Part shown: positions 58,762 to 64,000 of the stretch, piece after piece
Numbering within the stretch: position 1 is the first letter of the stretch
How the letters are laid out: every line of letters begins with the position of its first letter
Source of the DNA: Lawsonibacter asaccharolyticus
Lineage (GTDB): Bacteria > Bacillota > Clostridia > Oscillospirales > Oscillospiraceae
Length of the DNA stretch: 64,000 nt
Assembly (NCBI GenBank): GCA_003112755.1
Contig: BFBT01000001.1
Span: 2,976,001 to 3,040,000 of the forward strand
Direction of reading: 5' to 3'
Translations under genes and position numbers: made by a program
Notes under the pieces: model-generated
Told to the model about the DNA's origin: nothing
Databases searched by the model: none
The model's input: only the letters and a program-made list of their open reading frames with translations

Positions 58762-60777
58762 ATGGATCAATACATAGGTAAATTACTCGATAATCGATAT
58801 GAGATCCTGGAGATCATCGGCACCGGGGGCATGGCCCGGGTGTACAAGGCACGCTGTCACCGGCTCAACCGGCTGGTGGCCATCAAGATCCTTCGGGAAG
58901 ATCTGGCCCAGGACGCGGAGTTCCGCCGCCGCTTCCACGACGAGTCCCAGGCCGTAGCCATGCTTTCCCACCCAAACATCGTGGCCGTTTATGACGTCAG
59001 CCGCTCCTCCGACCTGGAATACATCGTGATGGAACTGATCGACGGTATCACCCTGAAGCAGTATATGCAGAAAAAGGGGAACAAGCTGAACTGGCGGGAG
59101 GCACTCCACTTTATCACCCAGATCGTCAAGGCATTGGGGCACGCCCACAGCCGGGGCATCATCCACCGGGACATCAAGCCCCACAACATCATGGTGCTGC
59201 GGGACGGCAGCGTGAAGGTGGCCGACTTCGGGATCGCACGGGTGGCTTCAGGCGGGCACAGCACCCTGACTCAGGAGGCGCTGGGCTCCGTCCATTATAT
59301 CTCCCCCGAGCAGGCCAGAGGGAGCCATATTGACGCCCGCTCCGACCTGTACTCTGCGGGGGTGGTGCTCTATGAGATGATAACTGGCCGCCTGCCCTTT
59401 GAGGGGGACACTCCGGTCTCCGTGGCCATCCAGCACATCAATTCCATCCCACTCTCCCCCCGTGAGCTGGACCCTACCATCCCAGAGGCGCTGGAGGCCA
59501 TCACCATGAAGGCCATGGCTCCCAACCCGGACAACCGATATCCCTCCGCAGACGCGATGCTGGCCGACTTGGAAGAGTTCCGTAAGAACCCCAGCATCAA
59601 CTTTGACTACGACGTGAGCGAGTTCGTGCCCGAGGAGCCGGAAGAGGGCGCCATGACTCAGATCCGCACGCCCCATACGCCGGTGCGCAGCCGTGTGCCG
59701 GAGCCTGAACCCCGCAGGCGCCGCTACGAGGAGCCGGAGGAGGAAGAGGAGGAGCCGGAGAACCGTCCCAGGCGCCGGGACCGCCGGCGGGGAGGGACAA
59801 ACTGGCCCATCATCGCGGCCATCGTTGTCATCCTGGCCTTTGTGGCGGGACTGTTCTACTTCATGTATCAGTTCTTCATCTCCTCCATTCTGATGCCCTC
59901 GCCGGACTATACCATCCCCAAGCTGACGGGCTACACCTATGAGGAGGTCCTTCAGGACCCGGAGCTGAGACAGGAGTTCAACATCGTCGTTGGCCAGACG
60001 GTGGAAAGCGAGGAGGCTGCGGGGACGATCCTCAGGCAGGACCCTGCTGCCGGGAGCACCGTGAAGTCCAACAACGCAGAGATCACGGTGACGGTGAGCG
60101 GTGGACCTGAGGTGATCCAGATGATCGATGTCACCAACCAGGAATATCTGAAGGCCCTGGCCACCCTGCGGGACATGGGGCTGAGCGTGGAGGCCCCCGA
60201 ATATCAGTTCGATGATGAGGTGCCCGCCAACTATATCATCTCCTATACCCCTGCGGAGGGGACCGAACTCAAGGCGGGGGACAGCGTCCATCTGGTGGTT
60301 AGTAAGGGGCCTGAGGCGTCCAAGGTCACGCTGATCTCTTTCGCGGACATGGCCCAGAGCGACGCGGAGAGCCGGATCCGTCTGATGAACCTGGAGGTGG
60401 GTGAGATAGAGCATGTCTCCAGTGAAACAGTACCGGAGGGAAAGGTAGTGGAACAGTGGCCGGAGGCTGGTACAGAGGTGGAAGAGGGGAGCAAGGTCAA
60501 CCTTACCGTCAGTACAGGGCCTGAGAACCCGGACATTCCTCAGACATCAACCAAGACACTCACCATCAACCTGCCGGTGGTGGATGAGACGGACCCTGTC
60601 CAGTCCATCAATGTGATGGTCACCAGCGACGACGGAAAGGAAGTTTATAACCGGGATGTAAACCCTCTTATGGAAGTGGCTGTGTCAGTACCGGTCAGTG
60701 GGACAGGGAAAGTGACATACAACGTCTATTTCAATGGGAGATTGGACCACGGCGTCACGGTCAACTTTGACGAGTGA
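58762..60777 (+). CDS. prkC: PASTA-domain Ser/Thr kinase PrkC (Stk)
   Basis: 671 aa. Hanks-type kinase domain (1-275): G-loop GTGGMARVYKA, K42, HRD with D137, DFG with D155. Juxtamembrane Glu/Arg/Pro-rich stretch (290-345), transmembrane helix (348-373), then three PASTA repeats (about 384-448, 453-516, 521-586) that bind muropeptides, and a Ser/Thr-rich C-terminal beta domain (590-671). In Bacillus PrkC triggers germination in response to muropeptides. Paired with stp and rsgA, as in Bacillus. Confidence 0.95.
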   Translation: MDQYIGKLLDNRYEILEIIGTGGMARVYKARCHRLNRLVAIKILREDLAQDAEFRRRFHDESQAVAMLSHPNIVAVYDVSRSSDLEYIVMELIDGITLKQYMQKKGNKLNWREALHFITQIVKALGHAHSRGIIHRDIKPHNIMVLRDGSVKVADFGIARVASGGHSTLTQEALGSVHYISPEQARGSHIDARSDLYSAGVVLYEMITGRLPFEGDTPVSVAIQHINSIPLSPRELDPTIPEALEAITMKAMAPNPDNRYPSADAMLADLEEFRKNPSINFDYDVSEFVPEEPEEGAMTQIRTPHTPVRSRVPEPEPRRRRYEEPEEEEEEPENRPRRRDRRRGGTNWPIIAAIVVILAFVAGLFYFMYQFFISSILMPSPDYTIPKLTGYTYEEVLQDPELRQEFNIVVGQTVESEEAAGTILRQDPAAGSTVKSNNAEITVTVSGGPEVIQMIDVTNQEYLKALATLRDMGLSVEAPEYQFDDEVPANYIISYTPAEGTELKAGDSVHLVVSKGPEASKVTLISFADMAQSDAESRIRLMNLEVGEIEHVSSETVPEGKVVEQWPEAGTEVEEGSKVNLTVSTGPENPDIPQTSTKTLTINLPVVDETDPVQSINVMVTSDDGKEVYNRDVNPLMEVAVSVPVSGTGKVTYNVYFNGRLDHGVTVNFDE

Positions 60778-60778
60778 T

Positions 60779-61657
60779 ATGGCAGAAGGAATGATTTTAA
60801 AAGCCCTCAGCGGCTTCTACTATGTGGACGACGGGACTCAGCTGTTCGCCTGCCGGGGGCGGGGGAAGTTCCGCCATGAGAAGGTGACCCCTCTGGTGGG
60901 TGACCGGGTGCTGTTTACCCCGCTGGAACACGGGAGCGGCTCGCTGGACGGGATTCTCCCCAGAAAGAATGAGTTCCAGCGCCCGGCGGTGGCCAACGTG
61001 GACCAACTGGTCATCATCGTGTCCCAGGCGGTCCCTGCCACCGATCCCTTCCTCATTGACCGCGTGATCTCCATCGCGGAGCGCCGGGGATGTGACAGCG
61101 TCATCTGCGTCAACAAGTGGGACTTGGTGCCGGGGGAGGACCTGTACCAGATCTATACCTCCGCCGGCTTCACCACCCTGAAGGTGAGCGCGGAGACCGG
61201 CGAGGGGATCGAAGAGCTGCGGCAGGTCATTTCTGGAAAGGTGTCTGCCTTCACAGGAAATTCCGGCGTCGGTAAGTCCAGCATCCTAAATGCACTGGAG
61301 CCTGGGATCGCCCTGCAGACAGGGGAGATCAGCGAAAAGCTGGGGCGGGGTCGGCACACCACCCGCCATGTGGAGCTCTACCGGCTGAGCGGCGGGGCTC
61401 TGGTGGCCGACACCCCGGGGTTCTCCTCCTTTGATACGGACCGCATGGAGCTTTGCCGCAAGGAGGAGTTGGAGGGCTGCTTCCGGGAGTTTGCCCCTTA
61501 CCTGGGAAAATGCCAGTTTACCGGCTGCTCCCATGTGAAGGAGAAGGGCTGCGCGGTGCTGAAGGCGGTGGAGGCCGGAGCGATCCAGCCCAGCCGCCAC
61601 GCCAGCTATATACGCCTGTACGACCAGGCCAAGCAGATCCCGGACTGGGCGCGATAA
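60779..61657 (+). CDS. rsgA: Ribosome small-subunit GTPase RsgA (CpgA)
   Basis: Circularly permuted GTPase in 30S maturation. 292 aa. OB fold, G4 VNKWDL before G1 GNSGVGKSS, G3 DTPGFSSF, and a C-terminal zinc knuckle GKCQFTGCSHVKEKGC. Start at ATG 60779 just after the prkC stop; a second in-frame ATG is at 60791. In Bacillus rpe and thiN sit between this gene and spoVM; here the next gene is spoVM itself. Confidence 0.94.
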   Translation: MAEGMILKALSGFYYVDDGTQLFACRGRGKFRHEKVTPLVGDRVLFTPLEHGSGSLDGILPRKNEFQRPAVANVDQLVIIVSQAVPATDPFLIDRVISIAERRGCDSVICVNKWDLVPGEDLYQIYTSAGFTTLKVSAETGEGIEELRQVISGKVSAFTGNSGVGKSSILNALEPGIALQTGEISEKLGRGRHTTRHVELYRLSGGALVADTPGFSSFDTDRMELCRKEELEGCFREFAPYLGKCQFTGCSHVKEKGCAVLKAVEAGAIQPSRHASYIRLYDQAKQIPDWAR

Positions 61658-61685
61658 AATTTTATCAGTGGAACAGTGACACATC

Positions 61686-61744
61686 GCCTCCCCGTGCATA
61701 GACTGGATTAGCCGGAAAACGGCCAGTCTATGCGGAGGGGAGGC
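61686..61744 (+). promoter_or_regulatory. Long hairpin overlapping the spoVM ribosome-binding site
   Basis: Outer arm GCCTCCCC (61686-61693) pairs with GGGGAGGC (61737-61744), inner arm GCATAGACTGG (61696-61706) with CCAGTCTATGC (61723-61733). The SD (GGAGGGGAGG, 61734-61743) is within the 3' arm, so translation of read-through rsgA transcripts into spoVM would be blocked. TTTCTT follows, so it may also act as a terminator. A CATAGACT inside the 5' arm resembles a SigE -10. Confidence 0.7.
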
Positions 61745-61750
61745 TTTCTT

Positions 61751-61822
61751 ATGGGCATCGTCGTGGTACGTTCTCCCAGATGTCTGCGGGGTCTGCTGCG
61801 GAAGCTGTTTGGCCTGAAGTGA
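61751..61822 (+). CDS. spoVM: SpoVM, spore coat anchoring peptide (23 aa)
   Basis: A 23-codon gene with GGAGGGGAGG 7 nt before ATG 61751. The peptide (MGIVVVRSPRCL, then RGLLRKLFGLK) aligns without gaps to Bacillus SpoVM at its key positions: basic residue 7, P9, basic residue 10, L12, G14, R17, G21. SpoVM is an amphipathic helix that senses forespore membrane curvature and anchors SpoIVA. In Bacillus it lies downstream of the same prpC-prkC-cpgA cluster, and here a SipL-like gene and spoIVA follow. Missed by length filters; identification is by sequence pattern plus synteny. Confidence 0.88.
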   Translation: MGIVVVRSPRCLRGLLRKLFGLK

Positions 61823-61862
61823 TCCCGGGGCCCAGGGGGCACTGAGTCCTTTTCTGAGGGTG

Positions 61863-61891
61863 GCATATTTGTCCCTGCCTGTACATATAGT
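61863..61891 (+). promoter_or_regulatory. SigE-type promoter for the SPOCS/LysM gene
   Basis: GCATATT (61863-61869), 14 bp, CATATAGT (61884-61891), matching the mother-cell SigE pattern (ATATT, CATAnAnT). A GC-rich hairpin (about 61917-61940) sits in the predicted leader before ATG 61968. Confidence 0.75.
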
Positions 61892-61967
61892 GGTCCCAAA
61901 GCGGAATGGCTGACCCGGCGCGGCGGCCCAGGCCGCGCCGACTCGATTTGTAAGGGAGAGGACGATT

Positions 61968-63488
61968 ATGGAGCTTGAGCTCAAACGAGATGCGATCCAC
62001 TGCTTTGAGACCGTAGCAGACGTCACCATCTGTCAGGAGGAGACCCAGGAGGCTATCGTTCCGGATGCCTGTCCGGACATTCTGCGCATCGTTGAGGTAT
62101 GCGGTCAGGCGTGCCTCACAGGAAAACAGGCCCGGGAGGGAATGGCCACCGTCTCCGGCATGGTGCGCGCCTCGGTGCTGTATCTGCCGGAGACGGGGGG
62201 ATGTCTGCGCCATATGGAGCTCAGCGTCCCCTTCACCTGCCAGGTCGAGGCCCCCGGCCTGACCTCCCAGGGGACCATTTTGGCCGATCCCCGCCTGCGG
62301 TGGGCGGAGGCCCGGGTGCTGAATCCCAGAAAGATCCTGCTCCGGGTGGACCTGGCCGTGGAGATCAGGGCCTGCCAGCCCTGTGAGCGCACCATATGCC
62401 AAGGGGTAGAGTCGGCGGAGGAACATGGTATCCGCCAGCTCCAGGAGGAGCAGACCACCGATCAGATCATAGCCGTGCAGGAAAAACCCTTTACATTTAC
62501 AGATGGTGTGGACTTGGGGCTATCAGAGGGTGGTGAGCTGCTCAGCCTCCGGGGAGAGCCATCCTGTGAGGAGAGCCGCCTCATTGGTAGCAAGCTGATC
62601 TTCAAGGGCAGTGTGGAGCTCCACGCCCTCCTGCGGGACGCGGACGGGACCCTTCGGACAGCCAGGGAGTCCATGCCCTTTTCTCAGATCATCGAAGTTC
62701 CTGGGGCCGGAGAGGACGCGGAATGTGAGGTGCGGGTCGTCCTTACCGATCTGAATGCCCCCGCCATTGGGACAACGGTGGGCTCTGCCGAGGTGACGCT
62801 GGAGCTCCTGGCCCAGGCGGTGGTGAGGAGCCAGCGGCCGGTCACCATGCTTCAGGATATTTACAGCACCGGATGGATGCTGGAGGTCCAGACCGAGGAA
62901 CACACCATGCGCCAGGTGGTGGATCAGTCCATTCGGCCCCAGAGCGTCCGTGAGATCCTGGAGACCACCACCCTGGTACGAAACGCCATAGACGGGTGGC
63001 TGTCCCTAGGGGAGATCCGGCAGAGCCGGGAGGGCGACCAGATGATCCTTTCGGCAGAGGTACTCATCACGGCCCTGTATCTGGATGACGGGGAGGAGCT
63101 TCAGTCTATCCAGCGCACCGTCCAGACGGACTGCAGGCTGGACTGCCCGGTCCAGGCGGTGTGTCAGTGCTGGTGTACCGCCCCAGGCGAACTGGCCGTG
63201 GTGCCGGCGGCCGGCGGACTGGAGGTGCGCTTCACTCTGGAATTCCACTGCCTCTGTCTGGCGGAGCGCAGGCAGGCCGCTATCTCCTCCGCGCGTCTGG
63301 GGGAGGAACGGGCCAAGCCGGACGGGACACAGCCCTCGGTGGTGCTGCGTATGGCCGCTCCGGGAGAGCGGCTGTGGGACATTGCGAAAGCGTACGGTAC
63401 TACCACAGAGGAGATCACCCAAGCCAATGAGCTGGAGGAGGGCTGCCTGCCCACGGGCAGGATGCTCCTGATCCCCCGGGTACGCTGA
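61968..63488 (+). CDS. SPOCS/DUF3794-LysM protein, SipL-like (SpoIVA-interacting)
   Basis: 506 aa. Three SPOCS/DUF3794 units (for example ETVADVTICQEETQEAIVPD and the segments from 165, 320), and a C-terminal LysM domain (about 460-504: GERLWDIAKAYGTTTEEITQ followed by ANELEEG and LLIPRV). Clostridioides SipL has the same SPOCS-LysM layout and binds SpoIVA through LysM to tether the coat. Position between spoVM and spoIVA, and a SigE-type promoter, fit that role. ATG 61968 follows AAGGGAGAGGACG. Monocistronic with its own terminator. Confidence 0.88.
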   Translation: MELELKRDAIHCFETVADVTICQEETQEAIVPDACPDILRIVEVCGQACLTGKQAREGMATVSGMVRASVLYLPETGGCLRHMELSVPFTCQVEAPGLTSQGTILADPRLRWAEARVLNPRKILLRVDLAVEIRACQPCERTICQGVESAEEHGIRQLQEEQTTDQIIAVQEKPFTFTDGVDLGLSEGGELLSLRGEPSCEESRLIGSKLIFKGSVELHALLRDADGTLRTARESMPFSQIIEVPGAGEDAECEVRVVLTDLNAPAIGTTVGSAEVTLELLAQAVVRSQRPVTMLQDIYSTGWMLEVQTEEHTMRQVVDQSIRPQSVREILETTTLVRNAIDGWLSLGEIRQSREGDQMILSAEVLITALYLDDGEELQSIQRTVQTDCRLDCPVQAVCQCWCTAPGELAVVPAAGGLEVRFTLEFHCLCLAERRQAAISSARLGEERAKPDGTQPSVVLRMAAPGERLWDIAKAYGTTTEEITQANELEEGCLPTGRMLLIPRVR

Positions 63489-63498
63489 TCTCATCGGC

Positions 63499-63543
63499 AA
63501 GGAGCCGGACCGGGCCTGTCGGCCTGCGGTCCGGCTCCTTTTT
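63499..63543 (+). terminator. Intrinsic terminator after the SipL-like gene
   Basis: Arms AAGGAGCCGGACCG (63499-63512) and CGGTCCGGCTCCTT (63527-63540), 14-nt loop, T5. Confidence 0.9.
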
Positions 63544-63575
63544 CAAACAAAGGCTGGAAAAGCTATGCGGCAAGG

Positions 63576-63604
63576 TCATATTCCACAGCTTATCCCCATA
63601 CACT
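63576..63604 (+). promoter_or_regulatory. SigE-type promoter for spoIVA
   Basis: TCATATT (63576-63582), 14 bp, CATACACT (63597-63604), a perfect match to the SigE -10 pattern. It is 42 bp before the spoIVA start. Confidence 0.85.
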
Positions 63605-63646
63605 GTAAGGAAATCACCGGCTTGCTCGGCCGAAGGAGGAATTTCA

Positions 63647-64000
63647 GTGGAAGATCGCAAAATCTACGAGGATATCGCGCTTCGGACCGAGGGCGATATC
63701 TATATCGGCGTCGTGGGGCCGGTCCGGACCGGAAAATCCACATTTATCAAGCGGTTCATGGAGACGCTGGTCATCCCCAACATTGAAAATGTGTACCGCC
63801 GGGAGCGGGCCAGGGATGAACTGCCCCAGAGCGGCTCCGGGCGTACCATCATGACGGCGGAGCCCAAATTTGTCCCGGAGGAAGCGGTAGCTGTCACAAT
63901 GGAGGGGGGCGCCGCCTTCCAGGTCCGGCTTATCGACTGCGTGGGCTACATGGTGGAGGGAGCGGTGGGACATCTGGAAGGAGAGACCCAGCGGATGGTG
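63647..64000 (+). CDS. spoIVA: Stage IV sporulation protein A (3' end outside the window)
   Basis: First 118 codons of spoIVA, an ATPase that polymerises on the forespore surface to form the coat basement layer. Walker A GPVRTGKST (24-32), N-terminus EDRKIYEDIALRTEGDIYIG, and DELPQSGSGRTIMTAEPKFV, all hallmarks of the family. The start is GTG 63647, with GAAGGAGGA 7 nt upstream. The frame is open to the window end. Confidence 0.95.
   Translation, partial: MEDRKIYEDIALRTEGDIYIGVVGPVRTGKSTFIKRFMETLVIPNIENVYRRERARDELPQSGSGRTIMTAEPKFVPEEAVAVTMEGGAAFQVRLIDCVGYMVEGAVGHLEGETQRMV

Overview
The window is GC-rich (very high G/C at third codon positions), tightly packed, and almost entirely on the + strand. 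It has the gene content of a spore-forming member of the Clostridia: SpoIIM, GerW/YtfJ, SpoVM, a SipL-like SPOCS/LysM protein, SpoIVA, the IspH-S1 fusion, CdaA/CdaR, RemA, and a SCIFF-peptide maturase. High GC together with sporulation genes points to the Oscillospiraceae (Flavonifractor/Pseudoflavonifractor/Lawsonibacter-like). The placement is inference from gene content, not a database match. Eight genes start with TTG and about ten with GTG, each chosen by an upstream Shine-Dalgarno sequence or a stop/start overlap. I found no rRNA, tRNA, CRISPR array or insertion sequence.

Layout. 1-5 kb: 3' part of a radical-SAM SCIFF maturase, spoIIM-xerD, then an Lsa-type ABC-F ribosome-protection gene behind a promoter, short leader ORF and terminator. 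5-6.4 kb (- strand): an ECF-type sigma factor with an overlapping membrane-anchored anti-sigma candidate. 6.6-11 kb: ruvC, ruvA and ruvB, interrupted by a hypothetical gene and a tandem array of small DUF6054-like paralogues including a decayed copy. 11-19 kb: SdpI-like protein, glmM, a SigH-like sigma factor, zinc-ribbon and DUF1858 proteins, a flavodoxin-family protein, trmK-nif3, rplS, rbgA-rnhB-yraN. 19-28 kb: thrC, a phosphoesterase, then the protein-quality-control block tig-clpP-clpX-lon-engB. 28-34 kb: hydrolase, M50 protease, scpA-scpB-DUF2953-gerW, a DD-carboxypeptidase and rluB.

34-42 kb: RpiR-type regulator, FAD oxidoreductase, cmk-plsC-ispH/rpsA, carD, ispD-ispF. Three MEP isoprenoid genes lie within 4 kb of each other. 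42-49.6 kb: a lone - strand Gfo/Idh/MocA dehydrogenase, DUF3343 with a cysteine desulfurase, cdaA-cdaR (c-di-AMP synthesis and control, separated from glmM), an RseC-like protein, DUF5685, a J-domain protein and a membrane protein. 49.6-61.7 kb: a Bacillus-like syntenic run yicC-remA-gmk-rpoZ-priA-def-fmt-rsmB-rlmN-stp-prkC-rsgA.

The right end is the most notable part. Directly after rsgA sits a 23-codon gene, missed by length cut-offs, that matches SpoVM position by position at its key residues. A SPOCS/LysM (SipL-like) gene and spoIVA follow. The last two have near-consensus SigE promoters, and the spoVM ribosome-binding site is buried in a long hairpin. SpoVM, SipL and SpoIVA form the basement layer of the spore coat, so this is a compact coat-assembly locus.
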